Below, one piece after another: positions 8,839-17,850 of a stretch of DNA of 64,000 nucleotides. The notes beneath the pieces were generated by a model. That model had not been told where the DNA came from. It saw nothing but the letters and a program-made list of their open reading frames with translations, and searched no databases. Each line of letters starts with the position of its first letter. The first letter of the stretch is position 1. The DNA comes from Vineibacter terrae (GTDB lineage: Bacteria; Pseudomonadota; Alphaproteobacteria; Reyranellales; Reyranellaceae): assembly GCF_008039615.1 (NCBI RefSeq), contig NZ_VDUZ01000008.1, forward strand, positions 62,001 to 126,000, in the 5' to 3' direction. The position numbers and the translations under genes were made by a program.

Positions 8839-10251
8839 TCACGTCGGTGCCTGGCGATGATGGTCCGTGGCCTGCTGGTAGGCGTGGCCGACGGCGTACA
8901 GCGTCGCCTCGGCGAACGGCCGGCCGACCAGCTGCAGGCCGATCGGCAGGCCGTTGGCGTCGCGGCCGCAGGGCAGCGACAGCGCCGGCAGGCCCAGCAG
9001 GTTGAACGGCCGCGTGAAGCGCGAGAAGCGGCTCAGGATGGCCAGCGCCGTGGCGCCCGGCCGGCGCTCGACGTCGGTCTCGGCCCGTGTCGGTGTCGCA
9101 AACGGCATGGTCGGCAGCAGCAGGGCGTCGATGCCGTCCAGCGTGCCGGCGATGAATTCCTGAGTGTGGTGCGTGCGCAGCCGCAGCGCGTCGATGTACT
9201 GCGTCGCCGGGATGAGGAAGCCCGCCTCCATGCGCCAGCGCACCTGGTTGGCATAGTCCTGCGGCCGTGCCTCGAGCCATGGCCGGTGCATCGCTGCGGC
9301 TTCGCACTTGATGATGGTCTCGGCGCTGTCGAACAGCGCGCCCAGCTCGGGCAGGCGGACGTCGACGAACGTCACGCCCAACCGTGTCAGGTCGCGGCGC
9401 GCCTGCGCCAGCGCGGCGATGACATCGCCGTCGACGCCGTCGAGCCCGGCGTCCTGCGGCACGCCCAGCCGCAGGCCGGCGACCGGACGGTCCAGCATCG
9501 CCTCGTAATCGGGCACGGCTTGCCCGCTGGCCGTCGCATCGTTGTCGTCGGCGCCGGCGATCACCTGCAGCAGCCGTGCGTTGTCGGCGACGCTGCGCGT
9601 CAGCGGGCCGACATGGTCCAGGCTCCAGGCGCGCGGCAGGGCACCGAAGCGGCTGACGCGGCCATAGGTCGGCTTCATGCCGACGACGCCGCAGATCGCG
9701 GCCGGCATGCGGATCGAGCCGCCGGTGTCGGAGCCGAGGGCGCCGAAAATCATGCGCGCCGCCACGGCGGCGGCCGAGCCGCTGGACGAGCCGCCGGTGA
9801 CGCGGGCCGGATCCCAGGGATTGCAGCAGTCGCCGAAATGGACGTTGTGCCCTGTCGGGCCGGCGGCGAACTCGGCCATGTTCAGCGTGCCCAGGTCGAC
9901 GGCGCCGGCGGCGTCCAGGCGCGTGTTCACCGTGGCGGTGCGGTCGGCGATCCAGTCGCGGCGGATCGCGCTGCCGCCGGTCGAGACGCGGCCCTGGCGG
10001 TAGAACATGTCCTTGTGCGCCAGCGGCACGCCGTGCAGCTTGCCGCGCAGCCGGCCGGCGCCGCGCTCTAGGTCGCGTTCGCGGGCGGTGGCCAGCGCCG
10101 CATCGCGGTCGAGCCGGATGAAGGCGTTGGTGCGCGGCTGCCAGGCCTCGATGCGCGCCAGGCAGGCCTGGGTCAGCTCGACCGACGAGACGCGGCCATC
10201 GACGATGGCCGCGGCGGCTGCCGTCAGGTCGAGCGTGGTCCAGTCGTTCAC
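8839..10251 (-). CDS. AtzE-like amidase (amidase signature family)
   Basis: 470-residue amidase signature enzyme hydrolysing a carboxamide or carboxylated urea. The full Ser-cisSer-Lys triad is visible: K80 (PLAHKD), S155 in TGGSSSGSA and nucleophile S179 in DTGGSIRMPA. GTG 10251 is chosen because it overlaps the TGA of the preceding small gene (GTGA). A small AtzG-like partner encoded just upstream is the hallmark of AtzE (1-carboxybiuret hydrolase of cyanuric acid breakdown) and of relatives with other substrates. No other s-triazine genes are nearby, so the substrate is left open. Confidence 0.9.
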   Translation of the reverse strand: MNDWTTLDLTAAAAAIVDGRVSSVELTQACLARIEAWQPRTNAFIRLDRDAALATARERDLERGAGRLRGKLHGVPLAHKDMFYRQGRVSTGGSAIRRDWIADRTATVNTRLDAAGAVDLGTLNMAEFAAGPTGHNVHFGDCCNPWDPARVTGGSSSGSAAAVAARMIFGALGSDTGGSIRMPAAICGVVGMKPTYGRVSRFGALPRAWSLDHVGPLTRSVADNARLLQVIAGADDNDATASGQAVPDYEAMLDRPVAGLRLGVPQDAGLDGVDGDVIAALAQARRDLTRLGVTFVDVRLPELGALFDSAETIIKCEAAAMHRPWLEARPQDYANQVRWRMEAGFLIPATQYIDALRLRTHHTQEFIAGTLDGIDALLLPTMPFATPTRAETDVERRPGATALAILSRFSRFTRPFNLLGLPALSLPCGRDANGLPIGLQLVGRPFAEATLYAVGHAYQQATDHHRQAPT

Positions 10252-10448
10252 GGTGTCGCGCTCCTGGCGAGCAGCGCGGCATAGGCAGCCGGATCGTCGT
10301 CGAAGCTCAGCCTGTCGGCGGCCGCGCCGCGCACGGCGCCGTTGAGGCGCCCGACCTCGGCCGCAAGGTCGGCGGCCCGCGCCGGCGTCAGGCGAATGCC
10401 TTGCAGCGCGTCGGCCATGTCCGCTATCAGTCCCGCCTTGTCCTCCAT
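10248..10448 (-). CDS. AtzG-like small subunit (DUF4089)
   Basis: 66-residue helical protein with the pattern GLIADMADALQGIRL near the N-terminus and SFDDDPAAYAALLARS at the C-terminus, typical of the short DUF4089/AtzG proteins that form a complex with AtzE-type amidases and structurally resemble GatC. Four-base overlap with the amidase start gives translational coupling and equal amounts. ATG 10448 follows GGAGGAGC (the minus strand of 10453-10460). It is the first gene of the operon, so the promoter lies in 10449-10517. Confidence 0.75.
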   Translation of the reverse strand: MEDKAGLIADMADALQGIRLTPARAADLAAEVGRLNGAVRGAAADRLSFDDDPAAYAALLARSATP

Positions 10449-10517
10449 GCGTGGCTCCTCCGGGCAGCTGTCCCATAGTGTCGCAGCGATGTGGAATTTG
10501 TCGATGATCGTCCTGAC

Positions 10518-10588
10518 GGGAGCGCCGGCTTCGAGCCGGCTCATGATCCGGCGCCTGGCGCCGGTGCCGGCTGGAAGCCGGCGCTCCC
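10518..10588. repeat. Family B-like long inverted repeat (GGGAGCGCCGGCTTC type)
   Basis: Outer arms GGGAGCGCCGGCTTC and GAAGCCGGCGCTCCC are perfectly complementary apart from spacing, with a second inner palindrome (CCGGCGCCTGGCGCCGG). It sits between divergent genes. The GGGAGCG...CGCTCCC ends match the Family B elements at 27127-27235. Confidence 0.8.
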
Positions 10589-10610
10589 GAAGACACCGCA
10601 GGGGCGGCGC

Positions 10611-11015
10611 ATGAACCGCACCGCCGCGCTGCTGGCCCTGGCCGCGGTGCTCGGTGCCGTCGCGGTGGCGCTGGGCGCCTGGGCGGCGCACGGGCTGGAG
10701 GCGGCCTACGGCGCCCGTGCGGTGTCGCTGGTCGAGACCGCCGTGCGCTATCAGCTCTGGCATGCGCTGGCGATCATGGCGGCGCTGGGCCTGCATCGCA
10801 TCGCCGGCCGGCAGGTCGCGGCACTGGTGCGGGCCGCCCAGCTGTTCGCCCTGGGCATGATCCTGTTCTGCGGCGCGCTCTACATCCTGGCCTTCGGCGG
10901 GCCGCGATGGCTGGGCGCGGTCGCGCCGATCGGCGGCCTGGGCATGATCACCGGCTGGTTGATGCTGGCCTGGGGCGCCGTCAAGGCCTTCAAAGATCCG
11001 CAATCGCGCGGTTGA
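10611..11015 (+). CDS. DUF423 small membrane protein
   Basis: 134-residue inner membrane protein with four hydrophobic helices. The N-terminal segment (LAAVLGAVAVALGAWAAHGL), the central WHALAIMAAL and the C-terminal PIGGLGMITGWLMLAWGAV match DUF423 (YgdD-like) proteins of unknown function. ATG 10611 gives the usual length and lies 22 bases after the palindrome. Separate transcription unit; the next amidase follows 55 bases downstream on the same strand and may be cotranscribed. Confidence 0.85.
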   Translation: MNRTAALLALAAVLGAVAVALGAWAAHGLEAAYGARAVSLVETAVRYQLWHALAIMAALGLHRIAGRQVAALVRAAQLFALGMILFCGALYILAFGGPRWLGAVAPIGGLGMITGWLMLAWGAVKAFKDPQSRG

Positions 11016-11070
11016 TCGCCGATGGCGCTTCGCGCCATGCTGTCGGCTCGTCACTTCGGGGAGAAGAGCC

Positions 11071-12318
11071 ATGGCCGCGCCGCTTTGTCCAACCGTCACC
11101 GGCGCGCTGCAGATGGGCGGCACCGGCACCGCAATGGTGCTGAACGCCTGCCGCGCGCGCATAACGGAGCGTGAGGGTGCCGTCGGCGCCTGGGAGGTGG
11201 TCGATGTCCGCGCCGCCATGGATTCGACGCCGGTGGCCGGGCCCCTGACCGGGCTGCCCGTCGGCGTGAAGGACATCATCGACACGGCCGCGTTCGCCAC
11301 CGGCTACGGCTCGCCGATCTTCGCCGGCCACCGTCCGACAGCGGACGCCGCCTGCGTGGCGACGTTGAAGCAGGCCGGCGCGCTGGTGCTGGGCAAGACG
11401 GTCACCACCGAGTTCGCCTCGGCCTTTCCCGGCAAGACGCGCAACCCCCACAACCCGGCGCACACGCCGGGCGGCTCCTCCAGCGGCTCGGCGGCGGCCG
11501 TGGCCGACGGCATGGTGCCGGTGGCGCTGGGCACACAGACGGCCGGCTCGGTGATCCGTCCGGCCGCCTATTGCGGCGTCGTCGGCTACAAGGGCAGCTA
11601 CGGCTGGACCGACATGGCCGGCGTGCGCCCGCTGGCGCCGTCGCTCGACACGCTGGGGCTGTTCACGCGCCGCGTCGCCGACATCGCGCCGGTGCGCGCC
11701 GTGCTGGCCAAGGGTGCCCGCGCCGCGACGGCGGCGCGCATGCCCGCGCGCATCCGCCTGTTCCGGACTCCGATGTGGGACCAGGCCACGCCCGAGGCGC
11801 GCCGCGCCGTGGAGCGCGCGCTGCGCATGCTGGGGGATGCCGGCGCCAGCACCGACGAGGCGCCGGTGCCCGCATCCTGGACCGACATCGTGGCGACGCA
11901 GCTGACCATCATGTTGAGCGACATGGGCCGGCAGTTCGCGCCGCTGCTGGCCGAGCACGCCGACAAGCTGAGCGCCTCGATCCGCGAGCAGATCGAGCAC
12001 GGCCAGAAGATCACGCCGGAGGCCGAGCAGGCCGCGCGCGCCAACGCCGATGCCCTGCGGGCCGAGATGGCGACGCTGCTGCCGGCCGGCGAGGTGTGGC
12101 TGACGCTGGCCGCGCCCGGCGAGGCGCCCGAGGGCTTGGCCGCCACCGGCGATCCGCTGTTCAACCGCCCCTGGACCCTGCTGGGCGTGCCCTGCGTGGC
12201 GCTGCCCTACCGCCAGGGTCCGAAGGACCTGCCGCTGTCGGTGCAGCTGGTGGCGGCACGCGATACCGACGACGACCTGCTCGACGCCGCCGCCTGGATC
12301 GAGGACGTCCTGGGGTAA
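11071..12318 (+). CDS. Amidase (amidase signature family)
   Basis: 415-residue amidase signature hydrolase. Catalytic Lys67 in PVGVKDIID, cis-Ser136 in GGSSSGSAAA and nucleophile Ser160 in TQTAGSVIRPA are all present. It is shorter than typical AS enzymes (450-490) because the region between the core and the C-terminal helices is compact. GGGGAGAAG precedes ATG 11071. No GatB/GatC genes and no AtzG partner adjacent, so this is not the tRNA amidotransferase; substrate unknown. Second amidase within 1 kb of the AtzE-like one, on the opposite strand. Confidence 0.87.
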   Translation: MAAPLCPTVTGALQMGGTGTAMVLNACRARITEREGAVGAWEVVDVRAAMDSTPVAGPLTGLPVGVKDIIDTAAFATGYGSPIFAGHRPTADAACVATLKQAGALVLGKTVTTEFASAFPGKTRNPHNPAHTPGGSSSGSAAAVADGMVPVALGTQTAGSVIRPAAYCGVVGYKGSYGWTDMAGVRPLAPSLDTLGLFTRRVADIAPVRAVLAKGARAATAARMPARIRLFRTPMWDQATPEARRAVERALRMLGDAGASTDEAPVPASWTDIVATQLTIMLSDMGRQFAPLLAEHADKLSASIREQIEHGQKITPEAEQAARANADALRAEMATLLPAGEVWLTLAAPGEAPEGLAATGDPLFNRPWTLLGVPCVALPYRQGPKDLPLSVQLVAARDTDDDLLDAAAWIEDVLG

Positions 12319-12365
12319 ACCCTGCTCCCCACGCTTCAGGACCCCGCCGCCGCTGGTGAAAGGTC

Positions 12366-12442
12366 GGACCGCGTCGCTCCAGCGACGCCCCGGCGCGAAG
12401 CGCCGGCTCGCAGCCAAATGCGCCGCTGGAGCGGCGCGGTCC
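12366..12442. repeat. Long inverted repeat, Family B-like
   Basis: Arms GGACCGCG-TC-GCTCCAGC and GCTGGAGC-GGCGCGGTCC flank an inner palindrome (CCGGCGCGAAGCGCCGG). It lies between the ends of two convergent genes and could terminate both. Confidence 0.7.
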
Positions 12443-12529
12443 CAGCCGTCGCCGGCACCACCGTTCATTGGCCGAACCACCGCAGGGTCCGTGCTTCGCT
12501 CGCGGCGGATAAGATGGGGAAGGAAACCG

Positions 12530-13513
12530 TCACGGTACCAGCACCGCAGCGCCCCTGACGTCGCCGCGGCGCAGGCGGTCCAGCACCGCGTTCGCCTGCG
12601 CCAGCGGATAGCGTTCGACCGTTGTGCGCACCGGCACCTTCGGCGCCAGCGCGAGGAAGGCCTCGGCGTCGCCGCGCGTCAGGTTGGCGACCGACACGAT
12701 CTCGCGCTCGCCCCACAGGATGTCGTAGGGGAAGCTCGGGATGTCGCTCATGTGGATGCCGGCGCAGACCACGCGGCCGCCTTTGCGCACGGCGCGCAGC
12801 GCCAGCGGCACGAGGTGGCCCGCTGGCGCGAACAGGATGGCGGCGTCGAGCGGCTCGGGCGGCGCGGTTTCGGACGCGCCGGTCCAGGCTGCGCCCAGCT
12901 CGCGCGCGAAGGCCTGGGCGGTATCGTCGCCGGCGCGTGTGAAGGCGAAGATCCGGCGGCCCTGCCAGGCCGCGACCTGGGCCACGATGTGGGCGGCGGC
13001 ACCGAAGCCGTAGATGCCCAGCCGCGGCGCGTCGCCGGCCTTCACCAGCGCGCGGTAGCCGATCAGCCCGGCGCAGAGCAGCGGCGCGGCCTCGACGTCG
13101 TCGTAGCCCTCGGGCAGGGCGAAGACGTAGCGTACGTCGGCCACGGCGCGGTCGGCGTAGCCACCGTCGATCTGGTAGCCGGTGAAGCGCGCCGCGTCGC
13201 ACAGGTTCTCACGGCCGGCCCGGCAAAGGTCGCACTGTCCGCACGTCCAGCCCAGCCATGGCACGCCGACGCGGGCGCCGGGAGCGAAACGGTCGGCGCC
13301 CGGGCCGCAGGCCAGGATCCGGCCGACGATCTCGTGGCCCGGCACGATCGGCAGCTTGGGCGACGTCAGCTCGCCATCGACGACATGCAGGTCGGTGCGG
13401 CACACGCCGCAGGCGCTGACCGCGATCAGCACTTGGCCCGGTCCGGGCACCGGGTCAGCGGCCGGCATGTCGATCAGCGGCGTGTTCGGCCGCTGCAGCA
13501 CCATCGCACGCAT
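12530..13513 (-). CDS. Zinc-dependent alcohol dehydrogenase (AdhP-like MDR)
   Basis: 327-residue medium-chain dehydrogenase/reductase oxidising an alcohol with NAD(P). The catalytic zinc ligands are in CGVCRTDLH (about residue 36) and GHE (about 59-60); the structural zinc is bound by the four cysteines of CGQCDLCRAGRENLC. The Rossmann glycine motif GIYGFGAAAH is at about 167-176. ATG 13513 gives the normal N-terminus (MRAMVLQRP). Divergent from the ABC permease gene across about 98 bases. Aldehyde or alcohol specificity is not predictable. Confidence 0.92.
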   Translation of the reverse strand: MRAMVLQRPNTPLIDMPAADPVPGPGQVLIAVSACGVCRTDLHVVDGELTSPKLPIVPGHEIVGRILACGPGADRFAPGARVGVPWLGWTCGQCDLCRAGRENLCDAARFTGYQIDGGYADRAVADVRYVFALPEGYDDVEAAPLLCAGLIGYRALVKAGDAPRLGIYGFGAAAHIVAQVAAWQGRRIFAFTRAGDDTAQAFARELGAAWTGASETAPPEPLDAAILFAPAGHLVPLALRAVRKGGRVVCAGIHMSDIPSFPYDILWGEREIVSVANLTRGDAEAFLALAPKVPVRTTVERYPLAQANAVLDRLRRGDVRGAAVLVP

Positions 13514-13611
13514 CGAGGACCTCCGCGTCGGACCGCATCTTGCAAGGCTTGGCCTGCCGGGCGGGCCGATTGACAGGCCCGGCATGGGGTTCCTATCGTG
13601 CGGGCAGATCC

Positions 13612-14526
13612 ATGGCTAGCCTTGCTGATGCGCTTCCCGCGACGCGGCTGACGCCACGGCCGCGGCGGCCGGCGGTATCGCCGATCGCGTGGCTGGTGGG
13701 GCCGGCGCTGCTGCTGTTCGTGATCTTCTTCGTGCTGCCGTTCGCCGTGATGGCGGTGCTGTCGCTGCTGAGCGGCAACCCGGCGCAGAACCCCAACGTC
13801 TATCTGACATCGCGGCATTATGTACGCTTCGCAGGTGACGACCTGTACTGGGACGCGCTGTGGTCGACCTTGCGCATCGGCATCGTCACGACGCTGGCGT
13901 CGCTGCTGGTGGGCTACCCGCTGGCGCACTGGATGGCGCGCATGAAGTCGCGTCTGGGCCATGCGCTGCTGCTGATGGCCGTGATCGCGCCGATGCTGAC
14001 CGGCATCGTGGTGCGCACCTTCGCCTGGATGACGATCCTGCAGGACAAGGGCGTCATCAACACGACCCTGATCGGGCTGGGGCTGATCGAGAAGCCGCTG
14101 CCGCTGATGTACAACGAGTTCGGCACCGTCGTGGCCCTGGTGCATATCTACGTGCCGTTCATGGTGCTGACCTTGACCGGCGTGATTGGCCGCATCGACG
14201 AGCGGCTGGAGCAGGCGGCGCGCAATCTCGGCGCCTCGCGCCTGCGCGCCTTTGCCGAAGTCACCCTGCCGCTCAGCCTGCCCGGCATCTTCGCGGGCTC
14301 GCTGCTGGTGTTCGCGCTGTCGATCAGCGCCTATGTCACACCCTTCCTGATGGGCGGCACCAACGTGCTGACCCTGCCGATGCTGATCTACCAGCAGGTC
14401 AGCTCCTCCTTCAACCTCGGCTTCGCCGGCGCGCTGGGCGTCATCCTGCTGGCCGTGTCGCTGCTGGTCGTGATCGCCTACAACCACGTGCTGGCGCGTT
14501 TCTCCGGCCCGGAGGGGCTGACATGA
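13612..14526 (+). CDS. Spermidine/putrescine-type ABC permease (PotB-like)
   Basis: 304-residue inner membrane permease with six helices. The conserved coupling-helix motif for contact with the ATPase is EQAARNLGASRLRAFAEVTLPLS in the third quarter (EAA loop). A proline/arginine-rich cytoplasmic N-terminus precedes helix 1. ATG 13612 has only a weak upstream site, but an earlier start would add a charged extension. First gene of an importer operon, overlapping the next permease by four bases. Family members import polyamines, Fe3+ or other small cations and acids. Confidence 0.88.
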   Translation: MASLADALPATRLTPRPRRPAVSPIAWLVGPALLLFVIFFVLPFAVMAVLSLLSGNPAQNPNVYLTSRHYVRFAGDDLYWDALWSTLRIGIVTTLASLLVGYPLAHWMARMKSRLGHALLLMAVIAPMLTGIVVRTFAWMTILQDKGVINTTLIGLGLIEKPLPLMYNEFGTVVALVHIYVPFMVLTLTGVIGRIDERLEQAARNLGASRLRAFAEVTLPLSLPGIFAGSLLVFALSISAYVTPFLMGGTNVLTLPMLIYQQVSSSFNLGFAGALGVILLAVSLLVVIAYNHVLARFSGPEGLT

Positions 14527-15326
14527 GCGCGCGCAGCGTCGATGCCGGCCGCCTTGCCTACTACGCGCTCAATGGCGCGATCATCGCCTTCCTGCTGGCG
14601 CCGATCGCCATCGTCGCCGTCTTCGCCCTGAACCCGACACCCTACATCTCGTTCCCGCCGGTGGGTGTCACCGGCCGCTGGTTCGTGAAGTTCTTCGCCA
14701 CCGACGACTTCATGGTGGCGCTATGGCTCAGCCTGCGCGTGGCGGTCGTGGTGCTGCTGCTGTCGATGCTGATCGGCGGCGCCTGCGCGCTGGCGCTGGC
14801 GCGCGGCCGGCTGCCCGGCGCGCGCTTCCTCACCGCCTTCTTCATGTCGCCGCTGATGCTGCCGGCCATCCTCACCGGCCTGGCGCTGTTCCAGGTCTTC
14901 CAGCTCGCCGAGCTCGACCGGCCGGTCTGGGGCCTGATCGTCGGCCATACCCTGGTGGCGGTGCCCTACGTGCTGCGGACGACGCTCGCGGTGCTGGCCA
15001 ATTTCGACACCCGCGTCGAGGAGGCCGCCGCCAGCCTCGGCGCCTCGCCGATGCGGGTCTTCGTCGAGGTCACCCTGCCGCTGATCCGCCCCGGCGTGAT
15101 CGCCGGCGGCATCTTCGCCTTCATCGTGTCGTTCGACCAGTTCCCGATCTCGCTGTTCCTGGTGCCGCCCAAGGGCGAGACGCTGCCGGTCGTGCTGTTC
15201 AACTACATGAAGTTCGACCTCGACGGCGCCATCGCGGCGGCCTCGATGGTCTCGATCCTGCTGGCGTTGTCCGTCGTGTTGTTGCTGGAACGCGTCATCG
15301 GGCTCAAGGCCTACGTCAAGCTGTGA
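14523..15326 (+). CDS. Spermidine/putrescine-type ABC permease (PotC-like)
   Basis: 267-residue second permease of the importer, six helices. The EAA coupling loop reads EEAAASLGASPMRVFVEVTL. ATG at 14523 overlaps the previous stop (ATGA). It forms a heterodimer with the preceding permease, as in all Pot-type systems. The binding-protein gene follows after 53 bases. Confidence 0.88.
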   Translation: MSARSVDAGRLAYYALNGAIIAFLLAPIAIVAVFALNPTPYISFPPVGVTGRWFVKFFATDDFMVALWLSLRVAVVVLLLSMLIGGACALALARGRLPGARFLTAFFMSPLMLPAILTGLALFQVFQLAELDRPVWGLIVGHTLVAVPYVLRTTLAVLANFDTRVEEAAASLGASPMRVFVEVTLPLIRPGVIAGGIFAFIVSFDQFPISLFLVPPKGETLPVVLFNYMKFDLDGAIAAASMVSILLALSVVLLLERVIGLKAYVKL

Positions 15327-15379
15327 CCGATATCCTTCCCCCTCCGGGGGAAGAAAGGTTCGTCAAACAGGGGAGTGAC

Positions 15380-16432
15380 ATGACTGCCAACCGTCTGACC
15401 CGCCGCGCCGTGCTGTCCGCCGGCGCCGCTGCCGCGCTTGCCACGATCGGGGCGCCGGTGATCCTGCATGCCCAGACCGCCACCCTGAAGATCACCACCT
15501 GGGGCGGCAAGTGGGGCGACATCATGAAGGCCGAGCTGCTGCCCGCCTTCGAGAAGGAGTTCAAGTGCACGGTGTCGGCCGACCAGGCCTTTCCGTTCGT
15601 GCCCAAGCTGCAGGCCAGCCCCAAGAGCAATCCCGTCTATGATGTGCTGCACACAAACTCCAACGAGCAGTGGAGTTCGCTCGACCTGGGCCTCGTCGAA
15701 GCCCGGCTCGATCACAAGAAGATCCCCAACCTCGCCGATGTCTATCCCTACGCGATCAGCGACAAGATCGTCGGCGTGTCGATCTTCACCAGCGCCATCG
15801 GACTGGGCTACCGCACCGACAAGGGGCTCAAGAAGCCGACCTCGTGGAAGGATTTCGCCGACCCGGCGCTGGCCGGCATGCGCGGCGGCTACATCATCCC
15901 GGTGAACAGCCTCGGCCAGTGCCACCTCATGATGCTTGGCAAGATCTACGGCAAGGGCTTCACCGACCTCGATGCCGCCTACAAGGCGCTGGAGGCGCTC
16001 AAGCCGATCAAGCTGGTCGACTTCACCGGTCAGATGGAAAAGATGCTGCTGGCCGGCGAGGTCAACATGGGCGTGATCCACGACAGCGGGGTCTTGCGCT
16101 ACGAGGGCCAGAATCAGCCGATCGACTTCGCGATCCCCAGCGAGGGCGTGATGGCGCTCGAGCAGGTGCTGAACGTGACGCCGGGCAGCAAGGTCAAGGA
16201 GCTGGCCTATGCCTATATCGACTATATGCTGCGGCCTGACGTACAAAAGAAATTGGCGGAGACGGTGTGGTACTCGCCGTCGAACAAGAAGGTGAAGCTC
16301 GCCCCCAAATACGACGCCCGGCTGTTCAACACCGAGGCCAAGGTGGCGCAGCTCATCCAGCCGGACTGGAAATGGTACAACGCGCGCAAGGACGAGATCG
16401 ACACGCGCGTGACCCGGCTGCTGAAGGGGTGA
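15380..16432 (+). CDS. Periplasmic binding protein of polyamine-type ABC importer
   Basis: 350-residue solute-binding protein of the PotD/iron-binding cluster. Residues 1-31 carry a Tat-like signal (LTRRAVLSAGAAAALATIG) ending at LHAQ-T. The mature chain begins with the usual first strand LKITTWGGKWG, and has the hinge region around TSAIGLGYRTDKG. Many Trp/Tyr residues line the cleft. GGGGAGTGAC before ATG 15380 is a good ribosome site. The ligand is not polyamine by default: the genes downstream (AroM, DUF917, HyuA) suggest a heterocyclic nitrogen compound (inference). Confidence 0.88.
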   Translation: MTANRLTRRAVLSAGAAAALATIGAPVILHAQTATLKITTWGGKWGDIMKAELLPAFEKEFKCTVSADQAFPFVPKLQASPKSNPVYDVLHTNSNEQWSSLDLGLVEARLDHKKIPNLADVYPYAISDKIVGVSIFTSAIGLGYRTDKGLKKPTSWKDFADPALAGMRGGYIIPVNSLGQCHLMMLGKIYGKGFTDLDAAYKALEALKPIKLVDFTGQMEKMLLAGEVNMGVIHDSGVLRYEGQNQPIDFAIPSEGVMALEQVLNVTPGSKVKELAYAYIDYMLRPDVQKKLAETVWYSPSNKKVKLAPKYDARLFNTEAKVAQLIQPDWKWYNARKDEIDTRVTRLLKG

Positions 16433-16435
16433 TTT

Positions 16436-16560
16436 TCCTCCCCACGCAGTGGGGAGGTGGCCCGAAGGGCCGGAGGGGACCCGTGGTGATTTTGGCAACA
16501 GAGACCACGTCGCGTCCCCATCCGACCTTCGGCCACCTTCCCCGCAAGCGGGGAAGGGAT
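16436..16560. repeat. Family A element (CCTCCCCACGC / GGGGAGG type)
   Basis: About 125 bases built from short hairpins: CTCCCCACGCAGTGGGGAG, GGCCCGAAGGGCC, and at the other end CTTCCCCGCAAGCGGGGAAG. The two ends are also mutually complementary in part. It lies between the binding protein and ATPase genes of one operon, so the transcript probably carries it as a structured spacer. Closely similar to the copy inside the membrane protein gene at 35226-35381. Confidence 0.85.
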
Positions 16561-16569
16561 GAATAGCGC

Positions 16570-17637
16570 ATGACAGATCATTCTCTTCCGGCCTCCGCCG
16601 ACATCCGGCTCGAGGGTGTCAGCAAGAGCTTTGACGGCAAGGTCAAGGCCGTCGACGACGTGTCGCTGGCCATCGCGCCGGGCGAGTTCTTCTCGCTGCT
16701 GGGACCGTCGGGCTGCGGCAAGACCACCAGCCTGCGCATGATCGCGGGGTTCGAGGCGCCGGATGCCGGGCGCATCCGGGTCGGTGGCGCCGACATCACC
16801 GACGTGCCGGTGCACAAGCGCGACATGGGCATGGTGTTCCAGTCCTATGCGCTCTTTCCGCACCGCACGGTGGCCGAGAACGTTGCCTTCGGCCTGCGCA
16901 TGCGCAGCCTGCCGCGCGAGGAGATCAGGCGCCGGGTTGCGGCGGCGCTGAAGCAGGTGGCGCTCGACGGCTACGAGGACCGCCGGCCGGGCCAGCTCTC
17001 CGGCGGCCAGCAGCAGCGCGTGGCGCTGGCGCGCGCCATCGTCATCCGCCCGCCGGTGCTGCTGTGCGACGAGCCGCTGGGCGCGCTCGATCGCAAGCTG
17101 CGCCAGTCGATGCAGTTCGAGCTCAAGCAGCTGCAGAAGGAGCTGGGCGTCACCCTGGTCTTCGTCACCCACGACCAGGAGGAGGCGCTGGCGATGTCCG
17201 ACCGCATCGCCGTGATGAATGCCGGCCGCGTCGAGCAGGTCGGCGCGCCGGCCGAGATCTACGACCGCCCGCGCACGCGCTTCGTCGCCGACTTCATCGG
17301 CGAGATCAACCTGTTCGATGGCACCTGGGACGGCGGGCGGTTCATCGCCGGCGACGGCCGTTCCTTGCCGGCCACAATGAACGGCGCCCGGCCCGGTGCC
17401 GGCGCGGTGGCGGTGCGGCCGGAGAAGGCGCGCATCGTGGCGCCGGGCGAGGGCGCTGTCGCCGGCCGCATCGAAAGCGCGAACTTCCTGGGCGGCCAGG
17501 TGCTGTACCGCATCGCCGCCAGCGGCGACCGCCACATGCTGGCCAAGGAGACCAATATGGGTGCCGCCGCGCGCCCGGTCGGCACCGAGGTCGGCCTGCT
17601 GTGGAACGAAGCCGACGCCGTCGTGCTGGAGGGGTGA
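16570..17637 (+). CDS. PotA-type ABC importer ATPase
   Basis: 355-residue ATPase energising the Pot-type importer. Walker [10 protein letters not shown] (about 46-54), Q-loop [11 protein letters not shown], signature [14 protein letters not shown], Walker [12 protein letters not shown] and H-loop VTHDQEEAL are complete. Residues about 240-355 form the regulatory OB/TOBE domain ([15 protein letters not shown]). GGGAAGGGATG precedes the ATG. Fourth gene of the permease-permease-binding protein-ATPase operon. Confidence 0.92.
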   Translation: MTDHSLPASADIRLEGVSKSFDGKVKAVDDVSLAIAPGEFFSLLGPSGCGKTTSLRMIAGFEAPDAGRIRVGGADITDVPVHKRDMGMVFQSYALFPHRTVAENVAFGLRMRSLPREEIRRRVAAALKQVALDGYEDRRPGQLSGGQQQRVALARAIVIRPPVLLCDEPLGALDRKLRQSMQFELKQLQKELGVTLVFVTHDQEEALAMSDRIAVMNAGRVEQVGAPAEIYDRPRTRFVADFIGEINLFDGTWDGGRFIAGDGRSLPATMNGARPGAGAVAVRPEKARIVAPGEGAVAGRIESANFLGGQVLYRIAASGDRHMLAKETNMGAAARPVGTEVGLLWNEADAVVLEG

Positions 17638-17640
17638 TTT

Positions 17641-17831
17641 CTCCTCTCCGCCCGCGCAGCGGGGGGAGAGGAAGGGGCCCGTCGCGCGCAGCGCGATGGG
17701 AAGGTGAGGTGGGTGGTATGGACAAGTGTATTCTTGTGATTGAGATCGGTTTCGGCACCGGCACCCACCTCACCCTCCCATGCCTTCGGCATGGGCGCCT
17801 CCCTCTCCCCCCACTGCGTGGGCGGAGAGGG
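17641..17831. repeat. Family A long inverted repeat
   Basis: About 190 bases. Left part CTCTCCGCCCGCGCAGCGGGGGGAGAGG pairs locally and with the right end CTCCCTCTCCCCCCACTGCGTGGGCGGAGAGG; the middle has GGCACCGGCACCC and a CATGCCTTCGGCATG hairpin. It separates the transporter ATPase from aroM. It is long enough to attenuate transcription into the downstream catabolic genes (inference). Confidence 0.8.
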
Positions 17832-17850
17832 AATTCAACGGAGAATTGAC

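Noticed and set aside
16436-17831. Family A palindromes as riboswitches
   Set aside because: The same blocks occur in unrelated contexts, including inside a coding region, so they are repeats rather than ligand-sensing leaders.
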